Counted from the first letter of the stretch, positions 35,107 through 44,454 are shown. The stretch: DNA of 64,000 bases from Mobilitalea torta (GCF_050433395.1 NZ_JBNPXH010000008.1:124001-188000), one strand, 5' to 3'. Numbers and translations are program-made. The notes: generated by a model from the sequence alone, not told the origin.

Positions 35107-37105
35107 AATGTATCCACCTTTCCTCTACCAACTGCTTTATTTCCGGTGACATTTCAATGTCATCCGGCCAGGGCCTGGTCAGACCTTCTTCTTTCCATTT
35201 CTTTGTAGCGTCGATGCCCAGCTTACCATCATAGATGACAAGATCCCGTTTGGCATCAATATTGTTAAATACCTTCCACATCACGGTGGATAGGTCCTTT
35301 GGCGATACGTCGGCATCTACTGCGATGACGAATTTGTCACGGTGCTGTTCCATGTATTCAGCCAGGGCTTTCCTGGCCTGCCCAGGAAATTTCTTTTGGA
35401 CGGTTAGGATATGGTAAGAGGGGGAGGGCTGGGAGCTGTTATCTGACGGATTGGTTGATACACCGGCTGATACATTCTCTGTTTTAATCTCTGGAGTGTT
35501 CAATGATCTGATTTGCGGTGTATCCGTGGTGTCGAACGACTTGTTCCCTGCTTGATTCCCCTGTATATTCTCTGCTCTGATTTCTAGTGCATCCGTTGTT
35601 CCGATCACTGATGTGTTTTGTGTTCCGGCCTGGAGTGTATCATTTGTTCCGGCCTCTGACGTGTTCTGTGTTCCAGCCTGGGGTGTATTATTTGCTCCGC
35701 TCTCTGATGTGTTCTGTGCCCCAGTCTTCGGCATCTCATCCCTGCCAGCCAGCCGAATATTCCTTCCAGTTGCATCAATGCCGAGGCGGTTGCCGTAGAG
35801 GGCCTGATTCGAGGAATGATCCAAAGCATCCAGGGGGCCTTCTGAGATAATCAGATCCCGGTTCACATCCGTATTCCCCAAAACGGCATCCCGCACCTGG
35901 GCCAGATCCTGCACATCCACAGAATGATCCACAACAATAATCATTTTTGTGTACATCATCTGCCCCATTCCCCATACACTGTTCATAACCTTGCCGGCGG
36001 CGCCGGGATAAGCAGCTTTAATGGATAAAATAGCGCAATTATGAAAGACTCCCTCCAGAGGCAGGTTGACATCCACCAGCTCCGGGATCATCATCCGCAG
36101 CATGGGAAGGAAAATCCGCTCCGTAGCCTTCGCCATATAGCAGTCCTCCATAGGGGGCTTTCCTACCACCGTAGCCGGATAGATTGCATTCCTCCGGTGG
36201 GTGATGCAGGTGACATGGAAGCGGGGATAGTAATCCGCAAGAGAATAATAGCCGGTATGGTCGCCAAAGGGACCCTCCAGAACGAGCTCTTCCGTCGGGT
36301 CCACATACCCCTCCAGAACAAATTCCGCATTGGCAGGGACATAGATATCATTGGTAATGCATTTTACCAGCCTCACCCTGGAGCGGCGGAGCCAGCCCGC
36401 CAGCATCATTTCATCCAGCATGGAGGGCAGGGGGGCGGTTGCCGCATAGGTGACAGCCGGGTCACAGCCCAGAGCCACAGAGACAGGCATCCGCTGCCCG
36501 CTCTTCTTATAGCTCTGAAAAATCTCGGAGCCGTCCTTGTGCTTGTGCCAGTGCATGCCCGTGCTGGTTTTATCCAGAATCTGCAAACGGTACATGCCCA
36601 CATTCTGCCGTTTGGAATCAAGAGCCTTTGTAAAGACCAGGGGCAAAGTCATGAACTTACCCGCATCCCCGGGCCAGCATTTTAACACCGGCAGGGTATC
36701 CAGGTCCACCTCCCGCTCTATGACCTCCTGGCACCTGCCCCGTCTCCGGGACCGGGCAGGCAGGGCATGGAGAAGCCTCAGCAGACGGGGAATGCTGCGA
36801 AACAGCTTTTTCACCGACAGGTAATTCCCCAGCTCCAGGTACTGCGCAATCAGCTTCCCCAGCTCATCCAGCTCACCAACCCCCAGGCCCAGGCTCATCC
36901 GGCGGTAGCTTCCCATGGCGTTGATCAGCAGGGGATAGGCGGAGCCCTCCACCTTCTCAAACAGCAGGGCAGGCCCGTGGGCCTTGGACACCCGGTCTGC
37001 AATCTCTGTGATCTCTAAGTCGGAGGATACCGGAACAGGAATTCTCTTCAATTCCTGCCGGTCCTCCAGCTGCTTTATAAACGTATGCAAATCCTGATAG
37101 GACAT
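35075..37105 (-). CDS. UbiD-family decarboxylase with repetitive insertion
   Basis: A 676-residue UbiD protein, longer than the usual 485-620. Family marks: LFEKVEGSAYPLLINAMGS near 48, GMYRLQILDKTSTGMHWHKHKDG near 170, EDCYMAKATERIFLP near 315, GPLDALDHSSNQALYG near 430. A second C-terminal lobe follows (DADVSPKDLS, GKLGIDATKKW, EEGLTRPWP), as in the long menaquinone-type UbiDs. Between the lobes, about residues 458-560, lies a Thr/Asn/Gln/Gly-rich tract built on 8-residue repeats. Prenyl-FMN from UbiX would be the cofactor. The gene starts 4 nt after the GH3 stop. It probably decarboxylates a prenylated naphthoate. Confidence 0.88.
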   Translation of the reverse strand: MSYQDLHTFIKQLEDRQELKRIPVPVSSDLEITEIADRVSKAHGPALLFEKVEGSAYPLLINAMGSYRRMSLGLGVGELDELGKLIAQYLELGNYLSVKKLFRSIPRLLRLLHALPARSRRRGRCQEVIEREVDLDTLPVLKCWPGDAGKFMTLPLVFTKALDSKRQNVGMYRLQILDKTSTGMHWHKHKDGSEIFQSYKKSGQRMPVSVALGCDPAVTYAATAPLPSMLDEMMLAGWLRRSRVRLVKCITNDIYVPANAEFVLEGYVDPTEELVLEGPFGDHTGYYSLADYYPRFHVTCITHRRNAIYPATVVGKPPMEDCYMAKATERIFLPMLRMMIPELVDVNLPLEGVFHNCAILSIKAAYPGAAGKVMNSVWGMGQMMYTKMIIVVDHSVDVQDLAQVRDAVLGNTDVNRDLIISEGPLDALDHSSNQALYGNRLGIDATGRNIRLAGRDEMPKTGAQNTSESGANNTPQAGTQNTSEAGTNDTLQAGTQNTSVIGTTDALEIRAENIQGNQAGNKSFDTTDTPQIRSLNTPEIKTENVSAGVSTNPSDNSSQPSPSYHILTVQKKFPGQARKALAEYMEQHRDKFVIAVDADVSPKDLSTVMWKVFNNIDAKRDLVIYDGKLGIDATKKWKEEGLTRPWPDDIEMSPEIKQLVEERWIHYGFEENPAKN
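35608..35727. repeat. 24/48-bp tandem coding repeat inside UbiD
   Basis: Two near-identical 48-bp units (35608-35655 and 35656-35703) and a partial third, each made of two 24-bp halves. Degenerate copies extend toward 35577. The units are in frame and encode 8-residue blocks of the type G-T-Q-N-T-S-E-A. Length changes by unit slippage would keep the frame. Confidence 0.8.
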
Positions 37106-37109
37106 AACT

Positions 37110-39941
37110 TTATTCTTCCTCCGCTACCGTCATACTCAGGCGAAAAGCCTCTTCATCAAAAGGAGCTCTCATGGAAATTCGGATTTCCTCTATTTCCATT
37201 CCGCTCTGGGCAAAATACAGCTGAAGATAGGCGTTTTGCAGGAATATCCTTCCCAGATCCCGTGTCTCCTCCACCCATTTGCCGCCGGTTCCGTTGATGG
37301 TAATGGTAGCAAGGAGGTTTCTGTTCAGGAAAAGGGTCACGGGTATTTGTGCCAGCTCACCGGCATTGCATTTCATTTTCAAGGTGATATCGTAATGACC
37401 CCGCTCCGCAAAGGACAGGGCAAACAGCGCGGAAGTCCCCTTGTCCGTTTTCAGGCCGGATAAATCCAGGGTGGAATTCTTTCCTATAACCTGGTAAGGC
37501 AGATCAAAGGCAAGATGATCTTCCTGCTGCGCTTTCTCTGAGGCGGCCTTCTCGTCCTCGCTCATCCGTCCCAGGGAACGGTCCATGACGGGGAGATTCA
37601 TCAATGCATTGCAGATATTGGCGGCATTCCGGGCCAGCTCACCGCGGCTGATGATCCCTTTTCTCAAGCCCTCCTCTGTCAGATCTCCGGAAGAATTGGA
37701 CTGGGAATCCACCACCACCATGTAGATGTCGTTCTGGGCCCGTACCATATAGTGGGTGTTGGCGGTGGAGGGGACTTTCTCGCCGTCCTCATTTATCGCG
37801 GCCCACCAGTCCGTCATGACAATTCCTTTATAGCCCCATTCCCGCCTTAAAACCGTAGTCATCAGATCGTAATTTCCTGCGGCCCAGATTCCATTGATAG
37901 AACCGTAGGCGGACATGATGGAGCGGGCATTTCCTTCCTTCACCAGGATTTCAAAGCCCTTCAGATAGATTTCACGCAGCGCCCGTTCCGAAACAACGCT
38001 GTCGCTGGTGTGTCTGCCCAGCTCCTGGTTGTTGGCGGCAAAATGCTTTGCGGTTCCCGTCACCCCGTATTCGTGCATTCCAAGAAGACAGGCTGCGCCC
38101 ATCTTGCCCGTCAGAAGGGGATCTTCGGAGAAATATTCAAAATTACGGCCGTTTAAGGGATTCCGGTGAATATTCACTCCCGGCCCGAGTAAGGTGTCAA
38201 TGCGGTTCTTTCTTAATTCCAGACCTTCTATGACATACAGCTCCTTCACCAGCTCCGTGTTGAAGGAGGAGGCCAGACAGGTGCCGTTTGGCAGACTGAA
38301 GGCATAGGAGCCGCAGTCCATACGAATTCCGGAAGGGCCGTCGGCACAGCAGCCTACGGGAATGCCGTAATGAAGCAGACGGTCCGTCAGCCCGCCGAAG
38401 GCGCCGGCAGTGCCGGGAGTTACCTTGGGGGAACACATGCCCTCACCCCTGGTCATATGGATGAAATCTTCATCGGAAAGCTGTGCCAGAAAGTCTTCCA
38501 TGGAAACCTTCCCGTCATATACATCTCCGAGCCGGTAGCCCATATCTCCCGTGAAGGGAAGCTCCGTGGGACGGCGTTCCCTGATTCGGGCCTGCAGATT
38601 GACGGAACGAAGGGGAGTATCTTCCTCTCCAAGAGTCAAGGCTCCATTCTGATCCACTGCACGGAATCTACGGAAGGCTCTCACCGGGGCCAGGGCTTCT
38701 TCCAGCTGTTCTGTCACAAGAAGGCTGTCCACGGCCAGGGCGCCTGCCTGTACCGCTGTTCTGACGTCCGATCCGGCATAGAATACATAGCTGCCGGCCT
38801 CCAGGACATAACAGGATTTGCGGCCGGTGATACCGCTGTCATCATAGGAAGCCAGACTTTCCACAGGAACGGTCAAAGTCAGAAGCTCGCTTTCGCCGGG
38901 CATCAGTTCTGAGGTTTTGGCAAAGGCTTTCAGCTCGCGGGCAGGCTTTCCCAGCTTCCCCTGGGGGGCGCTGACATAGACCTGAACCACTTCCTTTCCT
39001 TTGACGCTGCCGGTGTTTCGCACCTTAACTGATATTTCAACGGATTTCCCGGTAAGATCAGCGGTGTCCGGTATATGGAATGCGGTGGTCTCCAGCTGGA
39101 AGGAGGTGTAGGAAAGGCCGAAGCCGAAGGGATACATCACTTTATCCCGGGCAAAGGTTTCAAAAAACCGGTAGCCTACATAAATATCTTCTGTATACAC
39201 ATTGCGGGTCTTGCTGCCGAAGTTGGCGCTGGAGGGATAATCCGCGATATCAAAGGCAATGGTATCCGTAAGCTTGCCGCAGGGAGTTACTTCGCCGGTC
39301 AGAACATCAACGACGGCATTGCCGCCCTCCTGCCCGCCGTGCCATACATAAAGAACAGCGGAGGGCTGATAGACGTTCATCCATTTCATATCGATAATAT
39401 TACCGGTGTTGAGGACAACTGCAACCCGCTTAAAATAGCGGCAAACCTTCTGAAGCATGTCTTCTTCCGGATCGCTGAGAAGATAGCTTCCCTTTTCGGC
39501 CATATTATCCCGATCCTCCCCGGCGGTGCGCCCGATGATTACCAGCGCAAGGTCGGAGCGTGCGGCAGCTTCCGATACCAGGCTGTCGCTTAGGGGCATT
39601 TCCTCCTGGGACCAGGGTTCCCCGGCCCAGCCGGCTCCTGTCTGGAAGGGATGCTCCTTCGTCCAGGCTTCGTATACGGACAGCAGCTCCTGATCCAGAG
39701 TGATACCCGGATGTGATTTCAAGGCATCCAGAATACCTGCCACATATCGGGTATTTACCAGACCGCCGGAGCCGGTGCCGCTTTTATAATAATCAAGTTG
39801 AATTCTGCCAAAGACCGACACGGCTTCGCCCTTGCGAATGGGCAGAGCCTGTCCCTCATTTTTCAGCAATACTGCGCCTTCTGCGGCCGCCTGCCTGGAA
39901 ATGCGGGCGAACCGGTCCCAATCCATCGTAAATTTATTCAT
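37110..39941 (-). CDS. Circularly permuted GH3 beta-glucosidase-like enzyme
   Basis: A 943-residue protein without signal peptide. Domain order is reversed relative to standard GH3: the GH3_C alpha/beta domain comes first (about 1-270), then a fibronectin-III-like domain (about 285-400), then the catalytic TIM barrel (about 480-830) with the nucleophile Asp in GIVMTDWWA and substrate residues in GPSGIRMD and TAKHFAANNQE. A C-terminal beta-domain of about 100 residues follows. This permuted layout is known from ruminal and clostridial beta-glucosidases. GGAGG precedes the ATG. UbiD starts 4 nt after its stop, so the glycosidase heads the quinone-type block. Confidence 0.9.
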   Translation of the reverse strand: MNKFTMDWDRFARISRQAAAEGAVLLKNEGQALPIRKGEAVSVFGRIQLDYYKSGTGSGGLVNTRYVAGILDALKSHPGITLDQELLSVYEAWTKEHPFQTGAGWAGEPWSQEEMPLSDSLVSEAAARSDLALVIIGRTAGEDRDNMAEKGSYLLSDPEEDMLQKVCRYFKRVAVVLNTGNIIDMKWMNVYQPSAVLYVWHGGQEGGNAVVDVLTGEVTPCGKLTDTIAFDIADYPSSANFGSKTRNVYTEDIYVGYRFFETFARDKVMYPFGFGLSYTSFQLETTAFHIPDTADLTGKSVEISVKVRNTGSVKGKEVVQVYVSAPQGKLGKPARELKAFAKTSELMPGESELLTLTVPVESLASYDDSGITGRKSCYVLEAGSYVFYAGSDVRTAVQAGALAVDSLLVTEQLEEALAPVRAFRRFRAVDQNGALTLGEEDTPLRSVNLQARIRERRPTELPFTGDMGYRLGDVYDGKVSMEDFLAQLSDEDFIHMTRGEGMCSPKVTPGTAGAFGGLTDRLLHYGIPVGCCADGPSGIRMDCGSYAFSLPNGTCLASSFNTELVKELYVIEGLELRKNRIDTLLGPGVNIHRNPLNGRNFEYFSEDPLLTGKMGAACLLGMHEYGVTGTAKHFAANNQELGRHTSDSVVSERALREIYLKGFEILVKEGNARSIMSAYGSINGIWAAGNYDLMTTVLRREWGYKGIVMTDWWAAINEDGEKVPSTANTHYMVRAQNDIYMVVVDSQSNSSGDLTEEGLRKGIISRGELARNAANICNALMNLPVMDRSLGRMSEDEKAASEKAQQEDHLAFDLPYQVIGKNSTLDLSGLKTDKGTSALFALSFAERGHYDITLKMKCNAGELAQIPVTLFLNRNLLATITINGTGGKWVEETRDLGRIFLQNAYLQLYFAQSGMEIEEIRISMRAPFDEEAFRLSMTVAEEE

Positions 39942-40137
39942 GTTAGAAAACCTCCGTCAAAAATAATCGAACTTTAACATTACTACAATACTATAACATG
40001 GGAAGAAAAGCTATCATTTTTTGGACGGAAGGACTGGATTCAGACTTTTTCATTGTTTTTTTGAAGGCGGCTTATGATAAGAATGGCAGGGATAATCATA
40101 ATCAGGCAAAGAATGGAACAGCACCCTTTCTCAGCGT

Positions 40138-41598
40138 TTATTCCGGATTTCCCATGACCCACTCATTGTTGAGCCATTTTACCGTTACATGTAGATTGTT
40201 ACCTCTGTCATTGGGATTTAACAGCGGAACGCGCAGCGCTTTTAGATTACTTCCTTCTGTATCCACGATTTCGACTCCGGAGGTAAGCAGGTGATCTGTG
40301 GATTTTGTCGCAGGTGACGGCTCAGAAGAGAATTCATCGGTTAAAAATAAGCTTTCGTGTAAATCATCCTTATATGCCGGTATAACCTCTAAGAAATGGA
40401 CCTGCGTACCCAGATAGTTGCTGCCACGATATAAGAGTTCGAGAACAATGGTATCCCTGCTGTTCGATTGTAAAGGACCTGTTAATATAGAAGGAAAGTA
40501 ATAACCCTCGTATAGTTTCGAGAAAATCTCTCCTGTGCCAAGCTTTACACTTACCCTGGTAACTTCACATTGAGAGCCCCATCGAAGGGTACTGGTAAAA
40601 ATAGTATCATCTGCTTCGCCGACACCGTCCAGATTCAAGTGTTCATAAAGGATGCCATATTTTTCAGTGGCTTTTGCCCAGGAGGGGTTTTCCTGGTCCT
40701 TATAATTTGAATCAGAGCTTGTGTCTTGGGAGTTCTCTGCCCGAGCTATATTATCCTGTACAACATGCCATTGTGTACCCCATTTATCGATATGAACCTC
40801 TTCTTCGGGCACTTTTTCTTTTAAAGTGAGGAGTTCTGCCGTCCCCATCAAAGCAAAAGCTTCTGTATAAAGGGGAGCGGGGCCGGAATAGTCAATGTCC
40901 AGCATAGCGGTCAGATACAACTCCTTTCCATCCAGCCAGAGTTTTTTTAAAGTATACACCTCATCGCCTTTCCAATGCTCATAGATATCTCCGTTATCAT
41001 AGACAGGGGCTGGTAAATCGTCAAAATACTCCACAAGGACAAATTCCTTCTGTCCGGAATTATAGACATAACAAGCAGCGTGCTTTGTCTCTTCGTAGCT
41101 GCCCAGGTCAAGGATAAGAGCGGGAACAGGAGCCTTTCCGTTAATTTGATTGATATTAACGGCCCGAGCTTCATTTTCTACCGTCTCAAGCTTAAAATCG
41201 TCCCGAAGGGGATAGGAAATCTGTTGCAGCAGTTCGTTTGAAGCATCATCATAGAAGGTCAGATCAATGACATATTTGAGGTCTTCCTGCTGTCTTGTGA
41301 TAACATCATATACAATGAAACCATCCTCTGTAGAGATTTTTCCGTTATTGTGTGAAAGAATAGAAGGGTCCTCCTGCGGTGCGGAGACAGAATCTGATTT
41401 AGGAGTATTTCTTTGGTCTTCATCTGCTGCGCTGTCAGGAATTGCGGGACTTATTTTCCCGGCTGTCTGTGTTGTGGTTTTATCTGAACATCCGGCCAGC
41501 CAAAGGACACACATTGCTACCAGCAGTACGTTCCCAAAGGATCTCTTTTTATAGATTGTTCCATTGCTCCCGGTAATAAAGCATAAATACTGTTTCAT
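40138..41598 (-). CDS. Lipoprotein of unknown function
   Basis: A protein of about 486 residues with lipobox LAGC (near residue 39) after an N-terminus longer than usual. A Ser/Asp/Thr linker follows, then a beta-rich domain with repeated Tyr/Trp/Glu pairs (VIDLTFYDD, VYNSGQKEFVLVEYFDD, WKGDEVYTLKKLWLDG, LNLDGVGEADDTIF). The last motif resembles an FG-GAP or VCBS-like LDGDGxxD segment. I do not recognise a family. ATG 41598 is preferred over upstream in-frame ATGs because it keeps the signal peptide near the start. It is divergent from a sigma/DUF4367 pair and may be a target of that sigma factor. Confidence 0.65.
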   Translation of the reverse strand: MKQYLCFITGSNGTIYKKRSFGNVLLVAMCVLWLAGCSDKTTTQTAGKISPAIPDSAADEDQRNTPKSDSVSAPQEDPSILSHNNGKISTEDGFIVYDVITRQQEDLKYVIDLTFYDDASNELLQQISYPLRDDFKLETVENEARAVNINQINGKAPVPALILDLGSYEETKHAACYVYNSGQKEFVLVEYFDDLPAPVYDNGDIYEHWKGDEVYTLKKLWLDGKELYLTAMLDIDYSGPAPLYTEAFALMGTAELLTLKEKVPEEEVHIDKWGTQWHVVQDNIARAENSQDTSSDSNYKDQENPSWAKATEKYGILYEHLNLDGVGEADDTIFTSTLRWGSQCEVTRVSVKLGTGEIFSKLYEGYYFPSILTGPLQSNSRDTIVLELLYRGSNYLGTQVHFLEVIPAYKDDLHESLFLTDEFSSEPSPATKSTDHLLTSGVEIVDTEGSNLKALRVPLLNPNDRGNNLHVTVKWLNNEWVMGNPE

Positions 41599-41797
41599 AA
41601 ATAGTAAAACCTCCATGATGATGATTTTTTTGTATCGTTTTATACCCTTACTAATAAAGACAATCATGGAAGAGTTATGCAACAAAGAATTTCATAATCT
41701 TTATTTGTTCTTATTTGCCAAACTAAATTCTTGTGATTACCGGACGTTACTCTGGCAAATCCCTTTCTTTAATTTACTATATATAATTCATTTTCTA

Positions 41798-41806
41798 TGC
41801 TATAAT
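41798..41806 (+). promoter_or_regulatory. Extended -10 promoter for the sigma-factor gene
   Basis: TGC-TATAAT at 41798-41806 is an extended -10 element with a perfect hexamer. No good -35 lies 17 nt upstream, which is common for extended -10 promoters. It is about 78 nt before the preferred start codon. Confidence 0.5.
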
Positions 41807-41883
41807 TGGATCATAAAATTTGACTGATTATGGAAGAACATGGACATATAAAACAATCGATACAAAAGAAAGGAGAGAATGGA

Positions 41884-42456
41884 TTGCTGGCTTTTTATCT
41901 TACTCGGCTGGACGATGATGACAGAACCTTCATACTTCGTTTGTATAAAAATTATTATAATATGGCGAGAAAAAATATTTACAAAATAACGCATAGCAAC
42001 AATGACATAGAAGATTTAATTGACGAGGTTTTTATAAAATTGATAGAGAAAACAAGCCTGCTTCGCACCTTTGATGAGGGAAGAATTACTGCCTACATTT
42101 TCTATACAATCAAAAGTGTGGCAATTAATTACATAAAACATAAGCAGGTTGAAAATAAATATGTGTGCTATAGTGAAGCTATGGATACAAAGGAGGACTT
42201 GTCCTATTCTGATGCGGAGATGAATGAGAAATTAGTTCAGCAGGAGGAGTTAAAGGCGTTGTGCAATGCCATTTCCCAATTACCGCAAAATCAAAAGGAT
42301 CTGCTCTATTATAAATATATGCTTGCAATGAGTGACCGTGAGATTGCAGGGATATTTGGGATTTCCTCGGACAGTGTCCGCCAGTATTTAACCAGGGCCA
42401 GACGTAACGCCAAAAAACTCATGGAAAAGGAGCAGGGGACGGATGCAGGGTTATGA
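41884..42456 (+). CDS. ECF-type sigma-70 family RNA polymerase sigma factor
   Basis: A protein of about 190 residues with sigma region 2 (ILRLYKNYYNMARKNIYKIT then DIEDLIDEVFIKLIEK) and sigma region 4 (LPQNQKDLLYYKYMLAMSDREIAGIFGISSDSVRQYLTRAR). TTG 41884 is chosen because AAAGGAG lies 8 nt before it and the resulting LAFYLTRLD start matches clostridial relatives; ATG 41830 is in frame but has no ribosome site. It overlaps the DUF4367 gene by 14 nt. The pair is the usual sigma/anti-sigma layout. Confidence 0.9.
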   Translation: MLAFYLTRLDDDDRTFILRLYKNYYNMARKNIYKITHSNNDIEDLIDEVFIKLIEKTSLLRTFDEGRITAYIFYTIKSVAINYIKHKQVENKYVCYSEAMDTKEDLSYSDAEMNEKLVQQEELKALCNAISQLPQNQKDLLYYKYMLAMSDREIAGIFGISSDSVRQYLTRARRNAKKLMEKEQGTDAGL

Positions 42457-43195
42457 TAGTATAAGTAAACTAAATGAGATGTACGAGGATGCTCTTTTCC
42501 GTATCGCCATGAGCGAAGCGGCAAAGGACGAGGGAGAAATAATAAAGCTGGAAAATGAACAAGGGAAAAGAGAGATGCCCGGTTTGCCTTCCTCAGAAAA
42601 TATAAAAAGATTTTCAAAACTCTTAGATGCAGAAATAAAAAAGAAAGGCAAGAAGCTTCCTTTTCTTTCGAGGAATTTACATCGTGCCTCCGTTGTAATA
42701 TTATTTTTGGTAATTGCATTTTCAGCTACGATGGTTACGGCACGGGCGTTTCGGAGACAAGTGTTAAATTTTCTGATTAGCGTGGAACCCCAATATACTT
42801 CATTCCAATTAAATGACAATAGTACAGAGGATGCGGATGGCAAGCTGATCATAAATTGGACCAATGCCTATGTACCAGCCTACGTTCCGAAAGGGTATGG
42901 TGTGGATAGTATATCCTATTCGAATGCGGTAAAAAAGATTGTCTTTACAAATCAGACAGGGGACTCCGCCATTATTTATTCACAATATGAAGCGAGCATG
43001 GACGTTTTGATCGATACAGAAAATGCATCCCTTGCGGAGACGATTGAAATCAACGGTTATGAAGGGATATTAATTGTAAAAGATCCTGTGGCAACTATAG
43101 TTTTAGAGAGGGAAAATCATATCTTTACTGTTCAGGGAGAGATTGAACGCAGTGAAATTATTAAAATGGCAGAAGGGATTGAGTTCGTAAAATGA
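42443..43195 (+). CDS. DUF4367-domain membrane protein, likely anti-sigma factor
   Basis: A 250-residue protein with a cytoplasmic N-terminal part of about 90 residues, one membrane helix (ASVVILFLVIAFSATMVTA, about 93-111) and an extracytoplasmic DUF4367 domain (WTNAYVPAYVPKGYGVDSISYSNAVKKIVF and NGYEGILIVK). This topology and the 14-nt overlap with the sigma gene suggest that the N-terminal part holds the sigma factor until a surface signal is sensed. A zinc-binding HxxxC-xxC motif of classical anti-sigma factors is not present. Confidence 0.78.
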   Translation: MQGYDSISKLNEMYEDALFRIAMSEAAKDEGEIIKLENEQGKREMPGLPSSENIKRFSKLLDAEIKKKGKKLPFLSRNLHRASVVILFLVIAFSATMVTARAFRRQVLNFLISVEPQYTSFQLNDNSTEDADGKLIINWTNAYVPAYVPKGYGVDSISYSNAVKKIVFTNQTGDSAIIYSQYEASMDVLIDTENASLAETIEINGYEGILIVKDPVATIVLERENHIFTVQGEIERSEIIKMAEGIEFVK

Positions 43196-43418
43196 TTTGA
43201 TTTTATAATGAACCCCAAAGCATTGAAGCACACCGTGGAACGCTTCGGCATCATCATGATGATAAAACGATTATAATAGTATCCGGCATATCAACTCCCG
43301 GCATTATTTGTTATAATCAGATGATTAAAATATATGAGGGTCCTGTCATAATTGCCGCAGATAAAATAAGCAGGGCAGCTATGGGTAGCCCTCCGAAGGA
43401 CTAAGGAGGATCAAATAT

Positions 43419-44420
43419 ATGCCCTTGCAAATCAGACCGCTGTGTATGGATGACCTGGATACTATTGTTGAAATCGCTTTGGAAAACTTTCATCTGGAAC
43501 GGCAATCCTGCAATGCTTTACCCGACAGTCCCGATATGGATTATATCCGCCGTCAGCTGCACACAATCATTGAAACGGGAACCGGCAGAATAGCAATAGA
43601 AAAGGGACGGATAACCGGATTTTTAGCTTTTGAAAAGGCCTTTCCCGTCAAGGAAGGTGTTTACGGCGCCACATCCCCGTTGTTCGGATACGGTGTCAGG
43701 CACGGGTGCGGCGGATGCGAAAACCGGGAGGTTATTATAGGGAGATTGTTTCAGGACACTGCCGCAGAGCTGTGCAGAAATTATACTCAGAGCATTCGTG
43801 TCAATGTGTATGCCCATGATGCCAAGGTTTTGTGGATGTATATCATGACTTCTTTTGCCATGGATGTAACAGAGGTTGTAAAAGACACTGACATGCCGAT
43901 GGTTTCCTCATCTGCTCACGGCTTTACTTACCGTGAGGTATCAAAGAAGGAACTCTTAAAATACAAATCAGACATTATAGAATTATATCGGGATCTGGTA
44001 AACCATTTGCGTGTCAGCCCTGTGTTTTATCATTGCAGATACTTTCTTCCCGTGGAAGACCGGTTTGATGATTTTCTCTCGGAAGATCTGCGGCTGTTTG
44101 CTGCGTTTGAGGGGGATAAGCTGGTCGGAATGATTGATTCAGAGCCGGTGGACATTGCCATGTTTAGTAATGCTTCAAAAGCCTTGTGCATGGGGGATGT
44201 GTTTGTTAAGCCGGATTACCGGGGCGCCGGTGTGGCTGCTGAGCTTCTGCGCTTTGCCAACGATGAATTAAAGAAAGACGGTATCCGGCGTCTGTTTGTA
44301 ACGCATGGCACGATAAATCCCAATGCACGCGGCTTCTGGGATAAGTATTTCACGAACTACTCTTATACCATGACACGAAAAATTGATGCGGATATGTTGG
44401 GGGAAATCCAGCGTATTTAG
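43419..44420 (+). CDS. Tandem GNAT-family N-acetyltransferase
   Basis: A 333-residue protein with two GNAT-like halves. The C-terminal half (about 165-333) has the clear acetyl-CoA motif DVFVKPDYRGAGVAAELLRFAN and a C-terminal NPNARGFWDKYF motif. The N-terminal half (LQIRPLCMDDLDTIVEIALENF, then GRIAIEKGRITGFLAFE) has lost most of the binding loop and carries GCGGCENR. Tandem GNATs are often peptide or antibiotic acetyltransferases. AAGGAGGATC precedes the ATG. The substrate is unknown. Confidence 0.82.
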   Translation: MPLQIRPLCMDDLDTIVEIALENFHLERQSCNALPDSPDMDYIRRQLHTIIETGTGRIAIEKGRITGFLAFEKAFPVKEGVYGATSPLFGYGVRHGCGGCENREVIIGRLFQDTAAELCRNYTQSIRVNVYAHDAKVLWMYIMTSFAMDVTEVVKDTDMPMVSSSAHGFTYREVSKKELLKYKSDIIELYRDLVNHLRVSPVFYHCRYFLPVEDRFDDFLSEDLRLFAAFEGDKLVGMIDSEPVDIAMFSNASKALCMGDVFVKPDYRGAGVAAELLRFANDELKKDGIRRLFVTHGTINPNARGFWDKYFTNYSYTMTRKIDADMLGEIQRI

Positions 44421-44454
44421 GTGGTAAATAAGGAACATAACAGAAAGGGATACG

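Noticed and set aside
35577..35740. Regularly spaced repeats that might be a CRISPR array
   Set aside because: The units are contiguous without spacers, in frame and inside the UbiD gene; they form a coding tandem repeat.
43208..43280. 22-codon frame after the DUF4367 gene
   Set aside because: No ribosome site and no recognisable similarity; treated as chance within a 223-bp intergenic gap.
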